NCBI GenBank assembly: GCA_013397865.1
Contig: VZTI01003931.1
Coordinates: 1,716,770 to 1,780,769 of the forward strand
Source of the DNA: Struthidea cinerea
Lineage: Eukaryota > Chordata > Aves > Passeriformes > Corcoracidae
Direction: 5' to 3'
DNA: 64,000 bases
The position numbers and the translations under genes are program-made. The notes under the pieces were generated by a model. The model had not been told where the DNA came from and made no database searches. It was given only the letters and a program-made list of their open reading frames with translations. Of the stretch, positions 1 through 12,300 are shown piece after piece. Numbering within the stretch: the stretch's first letter is position 1; each line of letters opens with the position of its first letter.

Positions 1-484
1 ATGCAGTGAAAAAATCCTTTGGCAAATTTAATATTTAAAATTGTAGTTCTATGTTTATACTACCAGAAAACAAGTTCTGTGGCAAATGTTAGGTCATTGA
101 CATTCTTCACAATTTAACTCCTAAAAAAAAAAAAAAATTTGTTTTAAACTAGGCAAGGCAAATGGATTATTTCTTGCAAAAGGAAAGGTGCTGGATTTTC
201 TTGTGTTGAACTTTGGTCAGAAAATTACTTTTTCCATGTAAGCTTTAAGGACTGCAGGAAAAGCAACAGCTGACCCTTATGGATAGCCCTAGACACAGAA
301 TAGCATTTATATGTAGGTTCTGTGTCTCTCTTAAAGATCTCATACAGTCTTGTTAAGATAAGCTAGATGTGACATATCTTTAAGTGACATGAAACATCAA
401 AAACACAAAATGAGAGGTATCATCTGTAAGAAAAAGGTTGGTAATTTTGCTTACTCTCTGTGCTAAATTTAGAAAGATATGACA
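1..484. other. unique noncoding sequence
   Basis: AT-rich sequence with short A-runs. I see no open frame of note, repeat family or RNA gene. Confidence 0.6.
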
Positions 485-700
485 CTATATGATAAAAAAA
501 TATATTTTTCTAATTAATATTGCCTTGAAGGTTTCTGCTAAGTTAGCCTTAACTGGCTCATTAAGCAGGCTGCTCCACAGTCTAATTGTTCTTGCCATCA
601 GAAAATGTGTTCTTTTTAGCAAATTGGTTGTATCCTGTATTGTAATTTTATCCTTCATTTTGTTATTAATACCCAAAATAAATAGTGGCACTTATTATTA
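485..700 (-). repeat. ancient LINE relic (CR1/L2-like ORF2 C-terminus)
   Basis: Read on the minus strand, about 515-620 encodes a stretch with RTHFLMARTIRLWSSL followed about 15 residues later by FKAIL. This matches the pattern seen at the extreme C-terminus of ORF2 in CR1, L2 and related LINEs, where an aromatic residue, R, LWNSLP and a FK..L motif follow each other. The minus frame stays open for 68 codons, from 691 to 485. No octamer tail is visible at the left end, so this is not a recent avian CR1. I infer an old, amniote-age or older copy. The exact clade and the outer limits are uncertain. Confidence 0.5.
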
Positions 701-3388
701 TGAAAATGTTCACCCTCGTATTGAATTACTTGTGAAAGATTTACACAGTGTTAAGCCATGTATTCATCTCATTTCAGTGTAGTTAAACTGCCTATTAATG
801 CCTAGCATTAAAAGAGTAAATTCATCTGCTTAGGATGTGTTAACATCCCCAAAGTAGGAGTTCCCTATTTTTGCCTGACTATTTTTAGCTTAGTGGTGGT
901 ATCGTATTTAAACAGCTGCAGAGTTAGTTTAGCTTGGATAACTTTTAAAGGGAATTGGGTGGAAAAAAAGGAGAGGAGCCTATTTCAAAGTTGTTTTGAC
1001 TTAATGACCACTTTAATTCAATTGTTTTTACAGACAATAAACAGGACTGAAGAATGTCGGTCTGAAATCTTTGCCTTGAATGGAGAAACTTCACTGAACA
1101 AGAAGTTGGCTTCCAGTTTGCACAGGCGTCAAATGAATGCTTTTTTTTTCTACCTTTCCCAACAAAAACAAAACAGTGTTTTTATGTGCTGTGCAAATGG
1201 TTCCGTCATGTAGTCTGACAATTTTATTTTTGCTATATATTTTTTTTTTTCAACTAAAGGAAAAACCCAGAGGAAAAATGCTGGGTTGACATTTCATCTG
1301 GACGAACATTTGAATTCAGAATTTACCTGGAGGTGTAGCTAGATTTTTTTGGTTTTTTTTTTTTAACACAGAAAAACTGATGATGTCAAGAGGGAGCAAG
1401 TTGTGATGAAAACCAATTGTCTTCCTCAAAAATTAAGCTACTCTTTTTTCTCTCATTTTTTTTTCTTCTTGTTTTAAATCTAGAGTGTTTTTTGGTTTTT
1501 TGTTTTTTGGTTTTTTTAAAAGAAATGTTTAGGTAAGGTTTATCTTGAATCTTAATTGCCTTAATTTTAAGGACGTCAAAGGCTCTCAAGGCAAGCTGTC
1601 AACGTCTTGTTAGAAAACCCGAGAATGAATTGAAACTGCTCACACCGGTGCTGGTGCAGAAGTTTAATAGACTGAGTTTTTGGGGTGAACAAAAAATAAA
1701 CTGTACAGTTTAAAAGAAAATGATTTTCTTCTTTTGAAGAAAAGTTGATGATAAAGGAACTGTGGCAACTGAAAGGATTGGAAAAATGCTGGGACTTTTA
1801 TGAACTTTGTCTTAAGTGTTGACAGAAAAAAAATTCTAGAAGGCTAAAGCATTTTACAGTAAAGTTATTGAATTGAGAAAAAAACTTGCTGCATTATAGA
1901 GAATGCAGGGTTTTTTTCTTGCAGAATGCAGATTTTTTTATTTACGAAGCGTGATCGCTAGCAAAAGCATTAGTGCTTTTTATCTGCAGTCTTTTTTATG
2001 AGCTTTAAGAAGTTTTTAGTCCGCTTTGCTTGTCACATTGCAAAAACCTAGCTTAAGAGCATTAAAAAAAACTTAAGTAGATAGGAGCTTATGGTCAAAA
2101 AAAGTGCAAAAAAAGCAATAGATAGAAGAAATTGTTGACAATTTCTGTAGTCTTTCCTAGTTGTGAACAAATGCAGCCTATGGATGGCCTATTTTATACC
2201 AAAGATGAAGTGACACCCTAACGCAGTCCAGAAGATAGAGGTTTTTTTTCTTTTTTTATCTTTATTTGACCTACATGGCCGGACCAGTTCTTACTTTCTT
2301 GTTTGTTTAAACTATCTTCCACTGGTGTTTTACATACTGCATATGTTTATAGTGGAAATTTCAGAATAGTTGGTATTAGAAGCTGTCCTGGTTTTTGTTG
2401 GTGTGCTTTGGAGAACATCCCAAAGCAAGGGGGGTTGGATTACCAACTAATCTGTCCAGGCGGGCTTTAATTTTGATGATTTTTTCTCTTTAATTACCTG
2501 ATCTTTGGTATGTCTACTGAAACAACAGTCTTCCTTCTGAATTCCAACATACCAATTCATTTCTTCACCTCAGTCTTTGTCATCGTCCAACATGCATAGC
2601 CACCTTAATTCTGCATTTATTTGTGTTGCATTTGAGTTGCCAGGTAGATATAAGAGAAAGCAAACTTGATCTTTGTTCTCATTTTAGCTTTCCCATACAA
2701 ACAGAAATTTTGAAAATTATGTAGTATTGTCATGCAGGCAGGAAGTTAAAAACTATTCTTTTCTGCTATGATTTTTGTTGTCTTAATATGTTGGCTGACA
2801 ATCACTAATTATTATGATTAGGCAAAAAAAAAAAAAAAAAGACAGTAAATTTAATCCACCAAAACCTGGTTTAGGAATGACAGTTGTTTTCCATACAGAA
2901 ATCTTGATTATGGCCCTTACTTCTTCCAAACAGAAAAATGAAAAAGGTGAGAAGGAAGTCAAAAGATGATTTTTTTCCTTAAGGAGGCAGAAGCGAAGCA
3001 GCATTTCCGTATATACATGCATACACACATATCTATGTGTAAAAATTAAACCAAACATTTTTAAACTTTCCTCCATCCAGAAGAGAGGGGAAGGCTCATC
3101 ACATTCATTGTGGTGGATTAGAGACAGGGTATCCATTAAAAATAATGAAATTAAAACATGTGTATTGGATCAATCTGATTCAGCTGCCCAATCCTAAAAA
3201 GAGGTCTGTGTTTCCCTAACCTGACTTTTTTGGGGAAAAGAACACAATTATTTTTTTAAATCGATAAAACAAGATCGTATTTTTTAACATAGTGGGAGGG
3301 GGGAGGGGGTTTCCCAAGTAAATGCTGCTAGATATGCAACATAGAAAAGAGAGAAATGGGAGTTCGCACAGTTCTTCACTGTAGGAAG
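701..3388. other. unique noncoding sequence with homopolymer runs
   Basis: No gene or recognisable repeat family is visible. Several T-runs occur at 1140-1250, 1345-1365 and 1450-1520, and a 17-base A-run at 2824-2840. A guanine-rich patch lies at 3294-3309, with three G-runs separated by single A residues. Confidence 0.55.
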
Positions 3389-3469
3389 AGGGCCTGATTT
3401 TCAGAAGTGATAAAACTTCTGCTTTCTCCAGAGTAGCTGTTGATAGTCAACACTTCTGAAAACCAGATG
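3389..3469. repeat. relic of a palindromic (MITE-like) DNA element
   Basis: The left arm 3394-3409 (CTGATTTTCAGAAGTG) and the right arm 3451-3466 are reverse complements at 15 of 16 positions, separated by 41 bases. The left flank continues outward as GGGC. The arms resemble a palindromic repeat I recall from turtle, crocodile and bird genomes that begins GGGCCTGATTTTCAGA. The centre of this copy has decayed. It codes for nothing and is probably an old non-autonomous DNA transposon remnant. The family assignment is from memory; the palindrome is directly visible. Confidence 0.6.
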
Positions 3470-6400
3470 TTGCCAAAGTAAAAGAACAACATCATCCACA
3501 GCATGTTTTCAATTCAGAAAAAAACCCAAAACCTCTCTTTCTGTTTCATGTGCTGTCTCATTACTTGTTGCTTTTCGAGAGGGGCATTTGAATTTTGCCC
3601 TTAGATAAAGGTTCCCTCTTTCTTTAGAGGGCATATGAGGGAAAAAAATCGATCTAGCCTTATTTTCTTCCTTTCTACACATACTCTCTTTCTGTCTCTC
3701 TCTGAATTATTTGTACAAATGGAGATAACCCCAGGCACAAGTCAGTTATATATGAAATAAAGACATTTGTTTCTGTGTTAGTTCTAATGTGACACACACA
3801 AAGTCTCATTTACTATCAACAATGAGGCTACAAGGTAGCTACCATGTGGCTGATGAATATGCTGAGGTACCTTCTTGTTTCTATTCAGAACTCTGCTGCT
3901 TTATTTATACATTCAGAAACATTGTTCTTATTTTTTTCAGCAAAGTTAAACAATCTCAGTGTTTTTTATTAAGCCAGGCAGGCAACAAGATATCACAGTG
4001 CCTGTCACTTTCAAGTGTTTCAAGTGCATTCTGTATTAGAATTGTTCCCTTTCTTTTCCGTGCTATAATGTTCAATAGTGTTTGAAATCGAAAGAAACAA
4101 AGCAAAGAAGTAGAGGAAGGAGAAGAGGAAAGAAAATGGACCCCTTAAATACAATTAATCATCTTACTGATCCCAAAAAAACCAGTGAACTGGTACTTGA
4201 AATCTATGAATTGTAAACACTGTGAGCCTTGAGTATAAACAGTCATAGATCATAAGGTAAGAAATTTATTTGGAAATTACAGGATACTCAGAAAGTGGTA
4301 ACTCATTTCTAAAAGTTAAAAATGAGATAAAAGTGAACAGTGAAATAGCAACACACTGCATGGGTGTTGTCACTTGGTGGCCTCTGAAATCTTAAACTGG
4401 TTTTCTTTATGTTTGTTCTGGCTAATACGATTTTTTGAAGGTTTATTATTATGCTCTGTTTAGTTTCTGTTTTCCCTTTTTTGTTTTTTTAACACCTGAA
4501 TTTGTAAAGTCAATATCTTTGTCTGTCTTGCCAATTTAGCTTTAAATATCAGGAGAGTTCCTGAAAGATTGCAGAAACAACTCTAGATGTCTAAGGCAAT
4601 GGTGCCTGGCCCAGAGGTCTAGAAGTAACATCAAATCCATAAACTGAACTGCGTATGTACTTTCCATCACACCTGAATTCTTGTAAATAATCAAATCTGG
4701 ATGTTCAGGTTTGGTAATTTTGGTTTTACCTTAAAAGATAAATACAAAAGGGGTGTCAGAAAACTATGAATTATGGCTAGAAAATTCTGAATACCTGGGC
4801 TTGTCACTTAACATTGAGGGAAAAAATTTAAAAAAAAAAGATACAGTGGAACTGAAGAGAGTATTGTATTTGCAGGTGCTGACCCGAGTGTAGATCAGGG
4901 CACTGAAAAATCTCACTGTTCCCGCTGAGATTGCAGAGGGACTCTTCTTCCTATCTGGCTCTACTGCTGGTTTTGTAAGCACTTTTCACCTGTGACAGTC
5001 AGGCCTCAAATTGTGAATGTCCTCTTATTGCCTTCCAGTGAAACAGACTCTTGAAATGTCCTTAGCCTGTGCTTACTTGTATAGTTCTGTCTACCAAGAG
5101 ACTGCCTTGGTTGTGTTGGTCAAGAAATCCACTGTAATGCAGAATGAGGCATATTAGAGAGCAATTGCATCACATTGTATCATCTTCTGCTATGGATGCA
5201 TGCCCAAACGTGGAAGATAAAGGCTGGTCATTAGAGAAGTGAGGGCTTAAACTTTCAACGGGCAATTGGGCTGTAGCATTCGAATGGATTTTTACTCGAG
5301 TAAAAATCAAATGAAGGGTATTATTTATGTATGTATGTGTACCAAAACTCAGCAAATTTGAGGAAGCCTGCATTGTAATAAAGTTTATTTTTAATATGTC
5401 ATAGTATTTGGATCTATATTATGTTGTTTATGGTACTGAAGATTGAGACTGATCCTAAGTGTTTAACAAATTGCCATGCTTCATGATTTTAAGCTTGATG
5501 GTGCTCCTCATGCCACTTCATTTTAATGCTGAGGTTGACATGAGCAAAACAGGTTTAGGCAGACTCACTTAACTCCACCTATAGCAAGAGTCATGCTAAA
5601 GAGTTATAATGTGCTTAAAGTAATGAATCAATCCATTTTTAGTGATGAGACCAAATGTGGTAGTTGAAGATAGTAATGTTTGATACACACATGGTCAACA
5701 TTTCCTTTCAGAACTTTATTTAACATGAAATTGGTCCGGATATAAAAGAAGTGCCCTAGGGTAAGGGATTTTCCTGGTCTTTCTCAGTAGCCCACATGAA
5801 CCAAGAAAACAGTCAGGGTGTGATGGAAATGCAAAACAGAAAACAACAAAACTGCTGACATTTGGTGCATTAGTCTTTTCTGTTTAATGACAATTGACTC
5901 TAGTAACGAGGATTCCTTTAATTTCTAATACGCATACACACAGTCATGCACGCACACTTTCTCAGAAGGAGGGCTGAGTGAGCAGCAGACTTCTCCTCCC
6001 CTTCAGTGGAGCAGATTTCTAGAATCTCAGCAAGCAGCAAAGATGCAGTGTAAGGAGTATTTTCCTCTCAAAAAGAGCACCAACTTTTTCTATATTGCTC
6101 CTGTCACCCAGATAGGCTAGAGCGCTGTATGTACCCCAGAGATTTATTCACCTTTGTGCCTCAAAGCAGGCAGAAGAGACCCTTTCTTCTCCCCTTTATT
6201 AACATACTCTTTGTTAAAATTGAACAGAAAATTATGAGAGTAAAGCTGTAAAAGAAATGAATCCCAGCACTGGTTCAGATTTCCATGATGAGAAAAAATT
6301 CATGTGTTTATTGAAGTTGTTCAGTTCAACTGTTAATTCCCCAACAGTGACAGCTGAGTTGTTTCACCTTAATAAAAATGTGTAATGAAGTGGAAAATGT

Positions 6401-8474
6401 CAGCCTTTGACAGGTTCACAAATCCATTTTTCCTTGTAGGTCCAAAGCCTGCAAGGTGTAAGCACCTTCCAAGATCTGGATCTGTTGTCCTTAAGAGAGT
6501 ATCTGCCCAACATTAATTTTCTGCCTTTAAGTGTCTTTCTCTTGGATAATAATTTTATGAATTTGGTGAAATTTACTGTCAGTTATATTTTTAAAAGCCC
6601 AAAAATACAACCTAAAGAAGAGAACATGATGTTTATGTAACTGAAGTATTATTAAATATGATGTATTCCAGAGTGGAAGAAAATTCTACTATCTTTTTGA
6701 GGCAAAACAGTTTTATGTAAAACCAGGAAGCGTACAGAATTCATTTAGGAATTTTTAATTGTTTTCCTTTTTAAAGGAGAATCAACAGATTCTATCTGTA
6801 AGAAAAATCAAAGCAGCTTTGAAAGCAAATGAACTTCCTATCAAGAAAACATGCATCACAAAAATGGGTCAGAGGTTCTTTACAGCCCTTACAGACTTCA
6901 CCGCAGCCAAAATGTAGAATGCAGAACCTCTGTGATACATTAAATTATGAATCTTATTTATGTGGGCATCTGTGTGCTGATGTCTCAGAATGTCTCTGAA
7001 AGATCTGTACTGCTATGACTTTTTTTTTATGTTTTCCATTTGTAACACAATCCTAAATAGCTGCCATTTTCCCACTCCTGGGGCTTTCTGTAGATCAGTG
7101 GATGTTAGGTTTAAACTTCTGTTTTCTTTGATGAAGCTTTCAATAAAAAAATAAAGAAAGAAAAGAGCCGGGTGACTGTGTTCTTGTGGCACCTTTCTGC
7201 GGAGGCTTCCCGAGGCTGTGACTCTTGTGCTGAGCACAGAGGGAGCAGAAAGGCTTTGCAGCAAAGTCTGCCTCCTCCACATCTTCACCAAATGGAAGGA
7301 AGGAAGGAATTAGAGAGAGACAGGACAGCTCTGCTGCCCTGTCAGCAGCACAGCCCACCCACATGCTAGGAGGTGAAATACAGGAGAAAGTGTTTCTCAC
7401 ACCAAGACTGAATATATAATGCTGATGGGTATCTGCTGTCCAGGCTCTCAGCTGTGCACCTGCTAGAAGAACATTGCCTCTGTTTCTGAGGTTTATTTTA
7501 AAGAGTGACTTCAGGGCAAAAGTTGCCACATGGAAGACAGAAAATCTTTATTTGTGGAATAAGTACAGCCTAACCAGTGGTAGAGCGAGCCATACTTCAT
7601 CTTGAAAGGAAACTGGAAAGTAAGTTGCCTCCTCAGCCATATCTCACAGGGAACAAGAAAGGTATTTGGTGCATTCCCCATGGCTGCTTCACTCAGCAGC
7701 TCTCTTGCCATGTGCATTGCTTCCCACCAGGGCAGTTTCTGTGGCAAAGGCGAGGGTGGGGTAGAAGGGTCCAGCTCCAGTCTCCACCTTAGCCAAGTGG
7801 CTTTGTTCACAGGTTGGCAATCACTGAGTGCTCCTTTTTACCTGCCAGGAATGTGCCTGTCTTCTTCAGCCCTATACGTATTTTGCGGGATTGCTTGCAC
7901 ACTTTCTTTTCACTTCTTTTTGCCCAATGAAATACACATCAATGAGCTTCTAACTCCTTTCAGCTTAATCAGGACAGACCAAAGAAATCCTTAGAAGATG
8001 GAGGAATGAGGTAAGGAAGCAGGTGAGAGGGGTTTTTTCAAGTGCACCTGTGCTGAAATGTCCATTGCTGCTGGCCATGATGATGGTGAGAAAAGGAGGA
8101 AGGCAGGAGGCTGAAGCTCCAACCTGGCTGGAGCTCTGAGTGTTGGCTGAGGAGGCTGGGGAGAGCAGCAGAAAGTGGGACACTGTGTTCCCCTAACACA
8201 AATGGCGCAGTGGTGGTTTACATCTGATGTTCTGGTGTCAGGTTCATCTTTGTCACTGCCAGCATTGCTCCATTTCCAAGATCATTCCACTTCAAGCTCT
8301 ACTAACAAGGAAATTGCTAACAAATGTGGCATTAGTGGTTTTGGTTTTACTGTCTGTCAGTTGGTCCTCTGTGTGCATATGGAACCAGTCTAGTGGGGGT
8401 TAGCATCAGCTTCCACAGAAGCATGGGTAAGCAGGCTGTATCTTCTCATCCTCTTGGTCCCACTTCTAGTGTCC
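3470..8474. other. unique noncoding sequence
   Basis: I see no gene. Minor features are short CA/TG tracts near 5330 and 5935, and a somewhat GC-richer stretch at about 7140-8200 with overlapping short open frames on both strands. None of those frames resembles a known protein, and frames on both strands are expected when stop codons thin out with GC. Confidence 0.55.
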
Positions 8475-8553
8475 AAAAAAAAAAAAAAAAACAATANNNN
8501 NNNNNNNNNNNNNNNNNNNNNNNNNNNNNNNNNNNNAAAAAAAAAAAAAAAAA
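8475..8553. other. assembly gap inside a poly-A tract
   Basis: Bases 8497-8536 are 40 undetermined bases. An A-run of 17 (8475-8491) plus ACAATA-like sequence lies on the left, and another A-run of 17 (8537-8553) on the right. The gap most likely reflects a homopolymer or A-rich simple repeat that the assembly could not resolve. Any translated frame crossing it (8393-8629) is meaningless. Confidence 0.95.
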
Positions 8554-9109
8554 GTTAATTGGTAAATTATATCATTGTACCTGTCTTAGCCTTAGAATTA
8601 AAAGAACAAGGACAAATGGGGCTTTGTAATGTGTCATGTGTGTTACTTCCAGAGGGTAAAAGCTGTGTTTATCAGTAGCCTGCATCTGGAATGGATGTCC
8701 ATGACTTCCATGTGGAGAAAGCCGTGTCCTTTGATTGCCGCTCCCTTGAGATTTCAAGTAGAGGGGAAGAGAGAAAACAAATCAATAGCTGGTGTAGCAT
8801 AAATTTAGGACAATTCCATACTTGGCAGGTTTAAATAAATTTTAATTTTATTATTTTGGATGACCAGAGGTTGCACATTAAGAGCAAGGTCTCAGTGTGC
8901 CAAAAATGATCAGCATACACAGAAGCAAAGGGTCAGGAGCAGATAGGACTGCAGCAGAAGCTACTGAAAGTAGCAAGCAAGCCAAGATTCAAACCTAAGT
9001 GTCCACCTGACTGTTGGTAAACTTGCTGTATCCTTTGTTGGTGCCACAGCTCCTTGCCCCACTCGTGTCAATCTGATCTTAGCAGAATACTGTGCACTAG
9101 GCAAAAGCC
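8554..9109. other. unique noncoding sequence
   Basis: I see nothing recognisable between the gap and the CpG-richer patch that follows. Confidence 0.55.
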
Positions 9110-9370
9110 TCCGTTTGGCTTCGGCGAGCACGAGCCATGGTGCTAATTAATGGCTAACAGGAGTGGTCCTGAGGCTGCACGCAACAGGGCAGGATTTCTG
9201 CCAGGCAGAAAGCCAAGCCTGCCTGGAGGGGAGCGCGCTGCCCAGCACATGCAGACAGGAGGCTGCAGCTGCACACTGCTGCACGCAAGGCAGGCAGTCA
9301 GGACACAACACATCCCTCCACTTAAGCCCACCCAGAGGCTGTCAGCTCGGAAAAACACGTGCACAGTCAT
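9110..9370. other. local CpG- and GC-richer patch
   Basis: In an otherwise CpG-poor window this stretch holds about ten CpG dinucleotides, for example in TTCGGCGAGCACGAG near 9119-9133 and GAGCGCGCTG near 9231-9240. It contains a perfect 8-base palindrome with a one-base spacer at 9195-9211 (TTTCTGCC/GGCAGAAA). Overlapping open frames exist on both strands (9143-9424 minus, 9150-9404 plus), but none looks like a known protein. It could be a small unmethylated regulatory patch or just a GC fluctuation. Confidence 0.4.
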
Positions 9371-12300
9371 CAAGGTTTGTTTACCAATGTTACAAGGTTC
9401 CTGAAAAAATCCACTTTTTGGCAAGATGCTGTGACCAAACCGCTTCCTTCCTTTTCAAAATTTATATGTGTAGGCCTCTGCCAAAGGTGTGCTCACTTTG
9501 AACAGATGCTTTGCACTGGTACCTCACTGAGCTTACTTGAAGGAGCATGAATGATAACTGAATAATCTACTAGATACGTGCACTGCTTCAAATGGAGGAG
9601 TTGAAAGTCGATCCAGTTAAAATGATGCAGCTGTTTTTAAAAGTTGCTTGGGCTTATGTTTATAGCGTGACCTAGTGTTTATAGCTGAGGCTTTAAGTTC
9701 TGCTGCATGAAAATGCTGCTGAAAAGTAGAAAGAACTGTGTAAGAAGAAGAAACTATGATTTACACCTATTATTTGATTTATTTCACCTTTTTTTACCAG
9801 TCAGTGCATTCTCTGTCTTGTGTGGAATTCAGCCATTGACACACAGCCAAGTGAAAATTGTGTAAGCTCCTTGAACATAATTCCTGTGGGATCGAGTCCC
9901 ATGTTTTACACTCAGAAATAATTTCCTCCTTATTAACAGTTGTGCTACCTCACACGGCAGCTGACTAGGATGCCCTCTTCCTCAGGTAGAGCAACTTCTG
10001 CCTGGTGTTAATTTTGTATTAAATATTCTGTAGTGGAGCCCAGGCTCCTCTGAGCTTTCCATGCACCGTCTTGTTTTTTTCTAGTTAATCTTGGTGACGT
10101 GCAGGTGCTCTGCCACCATTGAATCTTGTAGTACGGAGGAGGGGGCAGAAACAGGGAAGTAGACAGATCTCCTCAACTGATGCCAAGACACAGCAATCCT
10201 TAGCTGAAGAAAAGAACGCCTGCTGCAAAGCAAACAGAACTGAGTAAAGCACCAGAAGTAGAGAGCTGACCCAGAGCTTCCTTTCTCCATTTGTGCTGCA
10301 GGTTCCAGGTTCTCTTAGCAAGCACTCTGACAGCCCCCTTTCTTGCTCTAGAGGTGAGTCTTTGAGAGGCCCAGAAAGTTACCACTTTGAAAAAAAAAAA
10401 AAAAATAACAGTTTCATAGTGTTTCTTCCCTGTTTCTCAGTTGTGACCCTTCAGTATTACGTCCCATGCATGCTTCCAAACGAGCAAGTAAATATTTATT
10501 ACGGTAACACACAGTGGCCTCAGTCTCCACCAGGTGCCATGCAAACAGAAAAAAATACATGTTCTGCTAGGCTTATGAGGGAAGGAAGAATGATCTGCTT
10601 AATCCATTCAGTGATTCAGATTTCTGCTAGACCTTCTGACACACCTAAATTCGGTGGGATTTTGCTGTTTCTGGTTACTTTCCACAGCAATAGCTGGCTA
10701 TAACGCAGAGTTCAAGGACTGCTTTCCAAAATCTGTTTCCCTTTTCACATACTGATTGTGCTGTGAGGGCTTTGGGATGGAAACAGCTGTTTGCAGATGC
10801 CAATTTTTGGAGAATATCCAATTCTTTTTTTTTTTCCCCAGAAGAATAAACGTTCAAAAGAAACATCTACTGCTGCTTAGAAAAATAGAGTTACCCAGTA
10901 GTTTCAGTCAGTGGAAGCACTGCCACCAAAATCATCTTGAGGTGTATGATTCACCCCTGTGCAGACCTGTATGGCGAGGATGAAATATTTCTTCAATGCA
11001 GAAAGACTTACGTTGGGGGCCAGACTGACCTTTACAAGGTACTAAAGCTTTGAGCGTGCTCCGAGTGGTGATGAGTGTTGTCTGTAGCAATGACTGAGAC
11101 AGGACGCTCGCAGCAGGGTTGTTTCTACTACACGAGGGAACTGAATTATCTTTGTAGAAAAGCACCTCACCTGAACATAACTTTAATGTCTTGTGCAGTG
11201 AGCTGGCCATAAAATTGTCCCTTCTTTTGTCTTTTGCACCGGGGACAGGGCTTGTGTTCTGCAAATGACACTTTCTCCTTGCTTCCCCTTTGAAATTGAT
11301 TGTTTCCATGCTCACTGCATGCTGGCAACGGTGTCTGTACTTCTAGTGAGAATTCTGCCCCTGCACAGAGGCCCCTAGACAAAGAAGGTTTTCTTCCATA
11401 TGAAGGGCTTCCCTGGACTGCAGCAATGGTCCTTCCATTCACCAGTCCTGCCTGTGTGAAATATGTTTATTACTGTAATATGTTTCAGCTCTTGCCACCA
11501 GCTCCTCTTGACAGGAAGTCCTGAGAACAAGTCCTTCGTGTCTCCTCTCCACCAAAAGAAAAAAAAAGGTGTCAGAAACTTCCTCCAGCTGTGGAGACCC
11601 AGGATCAGGGAATTACAAAAGCAAAAGCCTCTGCTATTTGGCTAATTATAGTTGGTTTTATTAGAACTTCCTTCTCCTCCCAATCCACTTCAAGCTCATT
11701 TATCTCTCCTTTCCTTTTGACACATCCCGTCTGACATGCAGAGCGTAGCTTTCTGAGGTAATTTCTGTTACTTGCCTACACAGCACCGAAGAGAAACCTT
11801 CCAAACTATAACTTCAACAAGCTATAACCACAATGGAATCTCTGCTGGGAATTCTTTGGTTATTTTTTCCCAAAGCATATGATTTTTTATTAGGCTTGGA
11901 AAGAATTCTCATTAAAAAGTAGGGACTTGAGCATCAAAGCTCACTATGGTAATGTGGACTGTTTACCTGAGAGAAACAGTCTGTTGAGTAGGAGTATTAA
12001 ATGTTGTAGCTAACTGGACAAAAATGGGCAATACTAAACAAACTTCCCAAAGTCAAGAGGCAGGAAAGGATCTTCCCTAACTCAGAAGAGGCTCTGCAGG
12101 CTAGTGAGGCTCTTTCCTTCGGAGGCTGCCACAAAGGTTTAGATAAGTGACCATCAGCTGCCCTGGTGAGTGAATTAACAAATAATTCTGATTAATTTTG
12201 TGCACAGATTAAAGGGAAAGAACTGAAGTAGCATAAATGGCTGAGGTGCATGCAGGCTGTGAGGGAACAAGGAAACTTGAATGTCAGCAAGATATCAGCA

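Noticed and set aside
3292..3311. G-quadruplex candidate
   Set aside because: Only three separate G-runs; a fourth tract would need a zero-length loop. Weak.
9112..9135. Resemblance to the start of U6 RNA on the minus strand
   Set aside because: Only about eight bases match and the rest of U6 is absent.
9885..9905. tRNA T-arm-like GGGATCGAGTCCCA
   Set aside because: No acceptor, D-arm or anticodon arm at proper spacing.
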